A stretch of DNA of 64,000 nt from the NCBI RefSeq assembly GCF_024295625.1, contig NZ_JANCOJ010000002.1:124001-188000 (forward strand), in the 5' to 3' direction. The notes beneath the pieces are model-generated. The model saw only the letters and a program-made list of their open reading frames with translations. It made no database searches and was not told the origin of the DNA. Positions 54,476-63,067 of this stretch are shown here, in pieces. The stretch comes from Streptococcus sp. CF8_St5-11. GTDB taxonomy: Bacteria > Bacillota > Bacilli > Lactobacillales > Streptococcaceae. A program made the position numbers and the translations under genes. How positions within the stretch are numbered: the first letter of the stretch is position 1; the number at the start of each line of letters is the position of its first letter.

Positions 54476-56702
54476 AGAGCTCCCTTTTTCGCTTGTACAC
54501 CTCGCTTTTTTACTTCTTTGGTTGTATTTTAGTGTTTATCAACCATCTTGGCTTTCGATCAGCGGTCTAGTAGTGGTGATATGTTTAGTGGTTCATCACT
54601 ATAAGGAGGATCGCTCAAGTTTGTTGCGTCTTGCTTTAGCAACTCTTTGTTTTGCGACCTTCTTTGTTTTTCAGAGAGCCCAGGATCATCCAAAACAAGT
54701 CGAAAGTCGCTCCCCAGCCCATTTACATCTGATCCCAGATACCATCAAGGTTAATGGAGATGCCCTGTCTTTTCGTGCTAAAGATCAGGGTAGTACCTAC
54801 CAAGTTTTTTACACCTTGAAATCTGAGAAAGAAAAACAGCAGTGGCAAGGTCAAACTCACTTGTTGGAGTTGACGTATAAGGGTGTCATAGAAGAGCCAG
54901 AAGGGCAGCGAAATTTTAGAGGTTTTGACTATCGAGCTTATTTGAAGACTCAGGGAATATATCACCAAATTAGAATTGAAACGATCCAATCTGCGCTTCC
55001 CATCCAAACGTGGAATGTTTTCGATTGGCTATCTCAATGGAGGCGCCAAGCCATTGTTTGGAGCAAGGAGCACTTTCCACAGCCAATGAACCAGTATATG
55101 ACCGGCCTTCTTTTTGGTTATTTAGATACGGATTTCGAGGAGATGGATCAGCTTTACACGAGTTTAGGAATTATTCATTTGTTTGCCTTGTCTGGGATGC
55201 AGGTCGGCTTTTTCATCAATGGGATCCGAAAAGCTCTCTTACGTCTAGGAATCTTGCAAGAAACAGTCGATATCTGGATGCTTCCAATCTCTTTGATCTA
55301 TGCTGGCTTGACAGGTTTTTCTGTTTCAGTCGTTCGCAGTCTCTTACAAAAAATCCTCTCTCAAAAGGGCATCCGAGGGATGGAAAATATGGCGATGACC
55401 TTGATGCTCTTAATGATTCTCATGCCTAAGTTTCTCCTGACAGCTGGAGGCGTCTTGAGTTGTGCCTATGCCTTTATTTTGACCTTGGTAGATACTAATT
55501 CTTATTCAGGAATTAAAAAGGTGCTAGTGGAAAGTTTCTGGATTAGTCTGGGGATCTTGCCGCTTTTGACCTATTATTTTAGTGTCTTTCAACCATGGTC
55601 ACTCCCATTAACCTTCCTATTTTCTTTCTTGTTTGATCTTGTTCTCCTTCCAGGGTTAACAGTGCTGTTTATCTTATCGATTCTAAAGCCGCTTACGATT
55701 TTTAATAGTTTCTTTCTACTCATAGAGGAGTGTATTCGTTGGATCTCAAAGCTCACGTCGCTACCGTTGGTATTTGGTCAACCGACGGGATTAGCTCTGA
55801 TCGTCCTCTTACTTCTTTTAGGGACCTTATATGATCTTCGAAAGCAAAAGAACCTTCGTTTTCTGTTCATCGGTATGATTCTAGTCATCTTTTGTTGGAC
55901 CAAGCATCCTTTAGAAAATGAGATCACCATGGTGGATATCGGTCAAGGAGACAGTATCTTTTTACGCGATTGGAAAGGAAGGACCATTTTGATTGATGTC
56001 GGAGGACGCGTCACTTTTAAAAGTGGAGACAAGTGGCAAGAGCGCAGTCAATCTGCCAATGCGGATAAAACCTTGATTCCCTATCTCAAGAGTCGAGGTG
56101 TTGGAAAACTCGATGCTTTGGTCTTGACCCATACAGATCAGGACCATATGGGCGATATGCTAGAGGTTGCCAGACAAATCCCGGTTAAAAAAGTGTATGT
56201 CAGTCCAGGCAGTCTAACTAGTTCCAAATTTCAAGAGAAATTGAAACAGCTTCATAGTCCAGTTAAAGTAGTCCAGAGAGGGGATCAACTTCCTATTTTT
56301 GATCATCATCTCGAAGTCCTATCTCCTGATGAAGTGGGGGATGGCAAAAATAATGATTCGATTGTCCTCTATGGGCAGTTTTATCAGAAACGGTTTTTGT
56401 TTACAGGTGATCTGGAAGAAGCTGGGGAGAAAAAACTATTGGGAAACTATCCCCAATTACAAGTGGATGTCTTGAAAGTAGGCCACCACGGATCGAAAGG
56501 TTCCTCTAGTGATGTATTTTTGGATCAGCTACATCCTCAATTGGCCTTAATCTCCGTTGGAAAGAAAAATCGCTACCAGCATCCTCATAAAGAATTGCTT
56601 GATCGTTTAGAGGAACGATCCATTTCTTACCTTCGTACCGATGAAAGAGGAGCGATTCGCTTGATTGGGTGGGATCATTGGAGGGTAGAAACGGTCCGCT
56701 AG
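54456..56702 (+). CDS. comEC: Competence DNA channel ComEC/Rec2
   Basis: 748-residue polytopic protein that takes single-stranded DNA across the membrane. Domains: N-terminal TM pair and OB-like DUF4131 region (about 1-200), competence domain (LGIIHLFALSGMQVGF, about residue 230 on) with several TM helices, and a C-terminal metallo-beta-lactamase-like domain with VDIGQGDSIFL, LVLTHTDQDHMGDM and KVGHHGSKGSS. Coupled to comEA. Confidence 0.97.
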   Translation: MLSRWIKELPFSLVHLAFLLLWLYFSVYQPSWLSISGLVVVICLVVHHYKEDRSSLLRLALATLCFATFFVFQRAQDHPKQVESRSPAHLHLIPDTIKVNGDALSFRAKDQGSTYQVFYTLKSEKEKQQWQGQTHLLELTYKGVIEEPEGQRNFRGFDYRAYLKTQGIYHQIRIETIQSALPIQTWNVFDWLSQWRRQAIVWSKEHFPQPMNQYMTGLLFGYLDTDFEEMDQLYTSLGIIHLFALSGMQVGFFINGIRKALLRLGILQETVDIWMLPISLIYAGLTGFSVSVVRSLLQKILSQKGIRGMENMAMTLMLLMILMPKFLLTAGGVLSCAYAFILTLVDTNSYSGIKKVLVESFWISLGILPLLTYYFSVFQPWSLPLTFLFSFLFDLVLLPGLTVLFILSILKPLTIFNSFFLLIEECIRWISKLTSLPLVFGQPTGLALIVLLLLLGTLYDLRKQKNLRFLFIGMILVIFCWTKHPLENEITMVDIGQGDSIFLRDWKGRTILIDVGGRVTFKSGDKWQERSQSANADKTLIPYLKSRGVGKLDALVLTHTDQDHMGDMLEVARQIPVKKVYVSPGSLTSSKFQEKLKQLHSPVKVVQRGDQLPIFDHHLEVLSPDEVGDGKNNDSIVLYGQFYQKRFLFTGDLEEAGEKKLLGNYPQLQVDVLKVGHHGSKGSSSDVFLDQLHPQLALISVGKKNRYQHPHKELLDRLEERSISYLRTDERGAIRLIGWDHWRVETVR

Positions 56703-56777
56703 AGATGAGGAGAGGTTTGCTTTCTATGCTGAAAATTGCTATTATAGAAGGTGAAATCAATGTAAAGGTAGAATCGT

Positions 56778-57380
56778 ATGAACGCATTTAAGCAATTTTG
56801 GATACAGTATGCAGATTTTTCAAGTAAGACCAGTCGAGCTCATTTTTGGCTAGCTTTTTTCTGGAATTTCCTGATTTCTTTGCCTCTTTGGGTTTTTTAC
56901 ATCGTGACTTCTTTATCCCATCAAAATGCTCAAGAAATATTCAATTTTTCAACTGTTCATTCTAAAACAGGTCTATGGGCACTCGCTTTCTTAGCATTCT
57001 TTTACTTCCTCATTTTAGTACCCAGTCAAGCCATTTGTGTGCGTCGCTTACGGGATGCTGGGATCCATTGGTCTTGGATCTTTTTGAACCTTGGTCCGGT
57101 TTTACTCTATTTATTGTCAGGGCTAGATATTTTCCTATTTCTTTGGGTGATTACAGTTATTTCTCTCCTGATTCTCATGATGCTTCCAGGAAAAAATACC
57201 TTCCCACGACCAGTAGAAACTCCTATGGGAGTAACTTCTGAACCACAGGTTACAGCGACAGAAGGAAGCTTTGGAGGCAACTCGTTTGAGCAAATTCCTA
57301 ATTTTGTAGCAGCTCCAGATTTGTCCGACGAAAAACCACCATTGGAACAAAAAATGGTTGCTGAACACGAAATACACTAG
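56778..57380 (+). CDS. DUF805 membrane protein
   Basis: 200-residue protein with the DUF805 start FKQFWIQYADFSSKTSRAHF and four TM helices to about residue 135; RRLRDAGIHW is the family loop. The C-terminal 55 residues are soluble and low-complexity. It stands between comEC and holA. Function unknown. Confidence 0.85.
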   Translation: MNAFKQFWIQYADFSSKTSRAHFWLAFFWNFLISLPLWVFYIVTSLSHQNAQEIFNFSTVHSKTGLWALAFLAFFYFLILVPSQAICVRRLRDAGIHWSWIFLNLGPVLLYLLSGLDIFLFLWVITVISLLILMMLPGKNTFPRPVETPMGVTSEPQVTATEGSFGGNSFEQIPNFVAAPDLSDEKPPLEQKMVAEHEIH

Positions 57381-57403
57381 ACTGATAGAGATAAGAGAGT
57401 TTC

Positions 57404-58438
57404 ATGCAAGCAATTACCGACACTAAACATCTGACGGTTCAAACTCTGCCTTCTATTCTTGTCTTGACAGGCGAGGATGTAGGTCAATTTGAATGGTTAA
57501 AAAAAGACATTTTAAAAAAAATAGGCTATGATCCCTCAGATTTGAATTATTCTTATTTTGATATGAAGGAAGCCTCCTATGCTGAGGTAGAGCTGGATTT
57601 GGTCAGTCTTCCCTTTTTCGCTGATAAAAAAATTGTGATTTTGGATCACTTGTTGGATCTGACGACTACCAAAAAACGCTATTTAACCGATGAAGAACTA
57701 AAGCAATTTGAAAGTTATCTGGAAAATCCTTCTGAATCGACCCGTTTGGTGATCATTGCAGAAGGAAAATTAGATAGTAAGCGTCGCTTGGTCAAACTCC
57801 TAAAACGGGATGCCCAAATCATTGAAGCGGCGACTCCTAAAGAGCAAGAGGTAAAGCGCTATTTTGCAAGCCAAGCCCAAGAATTGGGCCTGCAATTTGT
57901 GGGCGATTCCTTGGACCAACTACTCTTAAAATCTGGCTATGATTTTGGAGAGTTACAGAAGAATCTCGCTCTTTTGCAGGCTTATAAAGAGGATGGTCAG
58001 ATTACCCTCGAAGATATTGAGGAGGTTGTTCCCAAAACCTTGCAAGATAATATTTTTGATCTGACCCAAATGATTCTCAAACGCCAAATCGATCAAGCTC
58101 GGAATTTGGTGAAAGATCTCCGCTTACAAGGAGAAGATGAAATAAAATTGATTGCTATTCTTTTGGGGCAATTCCGAATGTTTTCTCAAGTAAAAATATT
58201 TTCAGAAGAAGGCCAATCCGAAAACCAAATCGTAGCGAGCTTGTCGGAGTTGTCAGGACGCAAGGTCAATCCATATCAGGTGAAGTTTGCCTTACGGGAT
58301 AGCCGTAAGCTTTCCCTGTCCTTTTTGAAGCAGGCCATGATGACCTTCATCGAGACGGATTATGCAATTAAAAGTGGAACGTATGATAAAGACTACTTAT
58401 TTGATTTGGCCCTGTTGAAAGTGGCAAATAGCGTCTAA
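57404..58438 (+). CDS. holA: DNA polymerase III delta subunit
   Basis: 344-residue HolA, the clamp-loader wrench subunit. N-terminal PSILVLTGEDVGQFEWLKKD, RLVIIAEGKLDSKRRLVKLL, a DFGELQKNLALL helix and the C-terminal FALRDSRKLSLSFLKQAM mark the family. Conserved position before sodA in streptococci. Ribosome site weak (AGAGAG). Confidence 0.94.
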   Translation: MQAITDTKHLTVQTLPSILVLTGEDVGQFEWLKKDILKKIGYDPSDLNYSYFDMKEASYAEVELDLVSLPFFADKKIVILDHLLDLTTTKKRYLTDEELKQFESYLENPSESTRLVIIAEGKLDSKRRLVKLLKRDAQIIEAATPKEQEVKRYFASQAQELGLQFVGDSLDQLLLKSGYDFGELQKNLALLQAYKEDGQITLEDIEEVVPKTLQDNIFDLTQMILKRQIDQARNLVKDLRLQGEDEIKLIAILLGQFRMFSQVKIFSEEGQSENQIVASLSELSGRKVNPYQVKFALRDSRKLSLSFLKQAMMTFIETDYAIKSGTYDKDYLFDLALLKVANSV

Positions 58439-58465
58439 ACATGAATGAAATTGCAAGCAGATTAG

Positions 58466-58494
58466 TTGAATAATTTAGCTGTTTGCGTTATCAT
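58466..58494 (+). promoter_or_regulatory. Promoter of sodA
   Basis: -35 TTGAAT (58466-58471), 17-nt spacer, -10 TATCAT (58489-58494), 33 nt before the start codon. Confidence 0.6.
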
Positions 58495-58526
58495 CAAATC
58501 AGTAATAAAGAAAAGAGGACCATAAA

Positions 58527-59132
58527 ATGGCTATCATTTTACCAGAATTACCATATGCTTATGATGCATTGGAACCTTATATCGATGAAGAAACCATGCA
58601 TTTGCACCATGATAAACACCATCAAACATATGTAAACAATGTGAATGCAGCTCTTGAAAAACATCCTGAAATTGGAGAAGACCTTGAAAGCTTGTTAGCT
58701 AATGTTGAATCCATTCCAGCTGACATTCGCCAAGCTGTGATCAACAATGGTGGTGGTCATTTGAACCACGCTCTTTTCTGGGAATTGATGACTCCAGAAC
58801 AAACAGCTCCTTCAGCAGAACTTGCTGCAGCTATTGATGCCACATTTGGTTCATTTGAAGACTTCAAAGCAGCCTTCACAGCAGCAGCAACGACACGTTT
58901 TGGTTCTGGCTGGGCATGGTTGGTTGTCAACAAAGAAGGTAAACTTGAAGTCACTTCAACAGCAAACCAAGATACACCAATCTCTGAAGGAAAAACACCA
59001 ATCCTTGGTTTGGATGTTTGGGAACATGCTTACTACGTGAAATACCGTAACGTACGTCCTGACTACATTAAAGCTTTCTTCTCAGTGATCAACTGGAATA
59101 AAGTTAATGACTTGTTTGCAGCAGCAAAATAA
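58527..59132 (+). CDS. sodA: Superoxide dismutase, Mn/Fe type
   Basis: 201-residue SodA. Metal ligands are visible: His27 in [13 protein letters not shown], the second His in HLNHALFW, and Asp and His in [17 protein letters not shown] and the Gly-Gln pattern near TSTANQDTP are of the Mn-type usual in streptococci. AGAGGA precedes ATG 58527. Confidence 0.98.
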   Translation: MAIILPELPYAYDALEPYIDEETMHLHHDKHHQTYVNNVNAALEKHPEIGEDLESLLANVESIPADIRQAVINNGGGHLNHALFWELMTPEQTAPSAELAAAIDATFGSFEDFKAAFTAAATTRFGSGWAWLVVNKEGKLEVTSTANQDTPISEGKTPILGLDVWEHAYYVKYRNVRPDYIKAFFSVINWNKVNDLFAAAK

Positions 59133-59143
59133 TAAAATAAAGG

Positions 59144-59183
59144 AATCTATAAGAGCGACAATTGGCTCTTATAGATTTTTTTG
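59144..59183 (+). terminator. Intrinsic terminator of sodA
   Basis: AATCTATAAGAGC and GCTCTTATAGATT form a perfect 13-bp stem, followed by TTTTT. Confidence 0.95.
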
Positions 59184-59342
59184 TTTGTATCCGGAAAATC
59201 GGAGTATAATTTCTTGCGTTTAGACAGGAAAATGATACACTAATAGGAGTGTGTCTTACTTATCAGAAGCCCAGTTTGAAGGGCCTAGGCAAGGAAAAGA
59301 TGACCGTTAAAATGAAAACTGAAACATTCAGGGAGAAACGAA

Positions 59343-60815
59343 ATGACTAGTATTACCATTACCAAAGGAGCCGTTGAAACGCCTATCTATTTACGGATGT
59401 TGAATCGTCATGGCTTGATTGCAGGAGCAACAGGGACAGGGAAAACAGTTACCCTCAAGGTCCTCACAGAAAAATTAAGCAAAGAGGGCATTCCGGTCTT
59501 TCTAGCTGATATCAAGGGAGATTTATCTGGTTTAGCCAAAGCGGGGCAATGGACTCCAAAACTGGAAGAACGCTACAAACTGCTTGGTCTCACAGATCCG
59601 TTTGAGCCGCAAGCCTTCCCTGTTCGATTGTGGGATGTCTTTGGCCAAGCTGGTCATCCTGTTCGTGCGACTGTCGAAGGAATGGGGTCATTGCTTCTTT
59701 CTCGTCTACTTGATTTGAATGAAACTCAATCAGGAATTCTTGCAATTGTCTTTAAAGTGGCTCAAGAGAAAGATTGGCCCTTGCTTGATTTGAAGGACCT
59801 GCAAAGCCTTTTAAAGGAAGTCTATGAACACAGCTCAGACTATTCTGCCCAATATGGTAATATCACCAAACAATCTGTCGGTGCGATCCAAAGAAGCCTC
59901 TTGGTTCTTGAAGAAGAAGGAGCGGATCAGTTTTTCGGAGAGCCCGCACTTGATTTAAATGACTTTATGCAACTCGATGCATCAGGGCGTGGGTATATCA
60001 ATATTCTTTCGGCTACAAAGCTCTTTCATTCACCAAAATTGTATTCAACCTTTTTAATTTGGATGTTGTCTCGTCTCTTTGAAACACTTCCCGAGGTTGG
60101 GGATCCCGAAAAGCCAAAACTGGTTTTCTTCTTTGATGAAGCCCATCTCCTCTTTAAGGATGCAAGCAAGCTCTTTCTTGAGAAGGTCGAGCAAGTCGTG
60201 CGCCTGATTCGTTCTAAGGGTGTAGGGATTTACTTTATTACCCAAAATCCTCAAGATCTACCAGAATCTGTTTTGGCACAGCTTGGAAATCGTGTACAAC
60301 ATGCTCTTCGAGCTTATACACCAAAAGAAATGAAGGCCATCAAGGTGGCTGCCCAAAGTTTTCGTCCGAATCCAGACTTTGATACAGAAACAGTGATCAC
60401 AGAATTAGGGACAGGGGAAGCCTTGGTTTCTTTCCTGAATGAGAAGGGGCAACCTAGTGTGGTTGAGCGTGCTTATATTCTCTCTCCTCAATCGAGTTTT
60501 GACCTCTTAAATGAAAGTGAACAATTGGCCTTAATCACGACATCGCCTTTCCATCAAAAGTATGCGACGACGATTGATCGGGAATCTGCCTATGAAAAAT
60601 TAGCAGCTAAAGCAAGCAAGGAAGCACAAGAAGAAGAGCAAAAAGACGCAGAAAAAGAACGAGCTGCGGCGGAAAAAGCAGAGCAAAAACGTAGTCCAGG
60701 TCGTCCAAGAAAATCTAGTCTTGAAAAGGCAAAAGATTCCTTCTTGAGTTCCTTATTCCGGACGATTGCGCGTGAGATCGCTAAGCTGATTATGGGCTCC
60801 TTTAAACGGAAATAA
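59343..60815 (+). CDS. HerA-like / DUF853 ATPase
   Basis: 490-residue P-loop ATPase. Walker A GATGTGKTVTLKVL near residues 28-41, KGDLSGLA, Walker B LVFFFDEAHLLF, and an arginine-type FITQNPQDLPESVL; the last 75 residues are a charged coiled coil (KEAQEEEQKDAEKERAAAEK) ending in a basic helix. This is the DUF853/HerA-like helicase type. No NurA nuclease gene adjoins. AGGGAG is 7-8 nt before ATG 59343. Confidence 0.9.
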   Translation: MTSITITKGAVETPIYLRMLNRHGLIAGATGTGKTVTLKVLTEKLSKEGIPVFLADIKGDLSGLAKAGQWTPKLEERYKLLGLTDPFEPQAFPVRLWDVFGQAGHPVRATVEGMGSLLLSRLLDLNETQSGILAIVFKVAQEKDWPLLDLKDLQSLLKEVYEHSSDYSAQYGNITKQSVGAIQRSLLVLEEEGADQFFGEPALDLNDFMQLDASGRGYINILSATKLFHSPKLYSTFLIWMLSRLFETLPEVGDPEKPKLVFFFDEAHLLFKDASKLFLEKVEQVVRLIRSKGVGIYFITQNPQDLPESVLAQLGNRVQHALRAYTPKEMKAIKVAAQSFRPNPDFDTETVITELGTGEALVSFLNEKGQPSVVERAYILSPQSSFDLLNESEQLALITTSPFHQKYATTIDRESAYEKLAAKASKEAQEEEQKDAEKERAAAEKAEQKRSPGRPRKSSLEKAKDSFLSSLFRTIAREIAKLIMGSFKRK

Positions 60816-60913
60816 GCCTTTTATGAAAAGAAAAAAACTTTTTAAAAAGAAACCGTTTTCTCTTTCTGATAATTCTTGTTATTTTCAGTAGAATCTTTTA
60901 TAATTAATCTCGT

Positions 60914-61981
60914 ATGAAAAAATATTTTAATCTACGCTCGATCATGATTGCGGTCAGTATTTTATTGTGCTTAGTGGGAACAAGCGCACTGGGCTACTTG
61001 CATCTTACGCAACCGACAGCATCAGCAATTGAAAAAAAAGCAAAGAAAACAAAAGAAGCAAAAGAACAAGATATCGAAAAGTCTACCCCTGAGACGAAAA
61101 AACCGCGTGTCAAATCTCCTGAAGCTAAGCAAGCAGTAGTAGATGCAGACATGGAAACGATGAGTGCTTATGGCCTTGTCTATGATTATGCTAATAAAGG
61201 CTTGGTAGAGGTTGTTCAGGATTTCCTAGCGGAAAGTGGAATTGATCCGTCACAAGTTGCTTTCACGTATCGCAATGCCATTACTGGAGAGCAATTTGCC
61301 ATGAATGATCTTCAACCAATGACGGCAGGTAGTACCTATAAGCTACCCTTGAACATGTTGGTGGTGGATGAAGTCGCAAAGGGCAAACTCAATTTAACAG
61401 ACCGGTTTGACATTACCAATACCTACTATGAATATGTAGGAGAGCATGACAATTATGTTGCTGCCTTTGATGGAGCTATGTCTATCCCTGATATGCAGCG
61501 CTATTCATTGGTTTACTCTGAAAATACCCCAGCCTATGCCTTGGCAGATCGTTTAGGGGGGATGGAGCAAGCACGCAAGTTATTCAGTCGCTATGGTCAA
61601 TCCCGTTCACCAGAAGTCAAAACCTTTAGCGAAGACAATAAAACGACAACGGATTATTACATCCATGTCTTAGAATATCTTTGGAATCATCAAGAAAAAT
61701 ATGCAGATTTACTAGAACTGATCGGGGAGTCTTTCCCAGGTGAGTACTATAAAAAATTCTTGCCAGATTTGGTGATTCAACAAAAACCAGGATATGTTGC
61801 TGAAGCACTTAATGTGGATGCGATTGTCCGTGAATCGACTCCTTATTTGGTTGCTATCTACACTGCAGGACTTGGAGGTACGACTCCAGAAAGTTCTGAA
61901 ATCAGTGGCGTTGGTCTTTATCAATTGGGACAATTGGCTTATGTTATCAATGAATGGCATCGTGTCAATATGAATGAATAA
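60914..61981 (+). CDS. Membrane-anchored class A beta-lactamase-like serine hydrolase
   Basis: 355-residue protein: signal anchor (about 8-30), a Lys/Glu-rich linker to about 90, then a serine hydrolase domain (Beta-lactamase2). GSTYKLPLNMLV gives the S-x-x-K motif and YSENTPAYALA the S-x-N-like motif; the third motif KTG is not seen, YTAGLGG standing at the equivalent place. It therefore resembles a DD-peptidase-like or cell-wall protein more than a resistance enzyme. Terminator follows. Confidence 0.82.
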   Translation: MKKYFNLRSIMIAVSILLCLVGTSALGYLHLTQPTASAIEKKAKKTKEAKEQDIEKSTPETKKPRVKSPEAKQAVVDADMETMSAYGLVYDYANKGLVEVVQDFLAESGIDPSQVAFTYRNAITGEQFAMNDLQPMTAGSTYKLPLNMLVVDEVAKGKLNLTDRFDITNTYYEYVGEHDNYVAAFDGAMSIPDMQRYSLVYSENTPAYALADRLGGMEQARKLFSRYGQSRSPEVKTFSEDNKTTTDYYIHVLEYLWNHQEKYADLLELIGESFPGEYYKKFLPDLVIQQKPGYVAEALNVDAIVRESTPYLVAIYTAGLGGTTPESSEISGVGLYQLGQLAYVINEWHRVNMNE

Positions 61982-61986
61982 TCGAC

Positions 61987-62018
61987 AAAAGGTCTGAGGG
62001 TTGCTCAGGCCTTTTCTT
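61987..62018 (+). terminator. Intrinsic terminator
   Basis: AAAGGTCTGAG and CTCAGGCCTTT pair (one G-T) around GGTTG and lead into TTCTTCT. Confidence 0.85.
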
Positions 62019-62101
62019 CTAACAAAGTATCGTGAAAATGACTTGGTGTTTCGAATTACTTTTCTGTTCTTAAGAGACTTCGTTCCCTTTTCTATAAAAA
62101 G

Positions 62102-62112
62102 TATGTTATACT
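62102..62112 (+). promoter_or_regulatory. Extended -10 promoter of the Crp/Fnr gene
   Basis: TATG-T-TATACT, 29 nt ahead of ATG 62141. The motif is the same as at the cshA promoter. Confidence 0.6.
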
Positions 62113-62140
62113 ACTAATAGTAATAAGAGGAAGTATAGAC

Positions 62141-62830
62141 ATGATTACAAAGGAAGATTACCAGTTGCTCCGCTCGCATCCAGCCTTTTCTGCGCTACCA
62201 GTGGAGCTATTTGATAAATTAGCTGTTGAAATTCATGCCAGGGATATCCCTAAGGGACAAATTTTATTTTATGCAGGAGATAAGCGGGAGCGCATTTTTC
62301 TTCTGGTAAAAGGCTTTGCCCGTATTGAGCAATTTGATTCGTCGGACCAATTCTCCTATATGGATTATATAAAGAAGGGGGCTCTGTTCCCTTATGGTGG
62401 GATGTTCCAGGATGAGCGTTACCACTATACAGCTAGTGCGGTGACGGATTTGCGTTGTTTCGTAATTCCCGTCAATCTTTATGAATTATATGCCCAAGAG
62501 AGTAAGGAGCAGTTGCTCTTTATTATGAGAAAGCTCTCCTCCATCCTAGAATTTCAAGAGTTGCGCTTGCGTAATGTCGTGACAGCTAGTGCCAGTGAGC
62601 GCGTGATTCAATCCTTAGCCATTCTGTGCAAGGACTATGAAAGCCTTGGAAATCAACTCCCATTTCCAATTAGTATGAAGGAAATGGCCAAATTAGCAGC
62701 CACAACTAGAGAAACTGTCAATCAAGTTTTAAAGAAACTCATTGATTCTCATAAGATCCAGTATGAGAGAAAACTACTAACTTTTCTAGATACAGCCTAC
62801 TTTTTAAAGAGTTTTGAAGAGATCAACTAA
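62141..62830 (+). CDS. Crp/Fnr family regulator of the arginine deiminase locus (Flp/ArcR-like)
   Basis: 229-residue regulator: cNMP-binding-like beta-roll (about 15-125; LPVELFDKLAVEIHARDIPK, ILFYAGDKRERIFLL), dimer helix and a winged HTH (MKEMAKLAATTRETVNQVLK). No Cys cluster typical of FNR is visible. Its position directly before arcA, on the same strand, matches the Flp/ArcR-type activators of streptococcal arc operons, so it probably controls arginine fermentation in response to oxygen, carbon or stress. Confidence 0.9.
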   Translation: MITKEDYQLLRSHPAFSALPVELFDKLAVEIHARDIPKGQILFYAGDKRERIFLLVKGFARIEQFDSSDQFSYMDYIKKGALFPYGGMFQDERYHYTASAVTDLRCFVIPVNLYELYAQESKEQLLFIMRKLSSILEFQELRLRNVVTASASERVIQSLAILCKDYESLGNQLPFPISMKEMAKLAATTRETVNQVLKKLIDSHKIQYERKLLTFLDTAYFLKSFEEIN

Positions 62831-62897
62831 TTTGCTGATCTTTTTTTATTTTTTACAAAAAAATATATATTCATAAAAATAATATAAAAGACAAAAT

Positions 62898-63014
62898 ATG
62901 CAAAGAAAACGCTTCATATTAACTAAAAAATAGGAAAGATTCAAAAAAACGCCAAATTCTTTGCATTCAAAAAGTAGAATCCTTTGTGAAAGCGGTACCA
63001 ATAAAGAATATAAT
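62898..63014 (+). promoter_or_regulatory. arcA control region: inverted repeat, cre-like site and promoter
   Basis: ATGCAAAGAA (62898-62907) and its exact complement TTCTTTGCAT (62957-62966) are 49 bp apart. TGAAAGCGGTACCA (62987-63000) matches the cre consensus TGWAANCGNTNWCA at all but one position. -10 TATAAT is at 63009-63014, so CcpA bound at cre would sit over the -35 region. The inverted repeat may bind the adjoining Crp/Fnr protein or another regulator (inference). Confidence 0.65.
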
Positions 63015-63067
63015 AACAATTGTAATAAAGCTTATGAACAAGCTCAAAGAAAAAAGGAGGATGACAG

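Noticed and set aside
62890..62912. Second cre site upstream of arcA (GAAAACGCTTC)
   Set aside because: Only the central part fits; several mismatches at the outer consensus positions.
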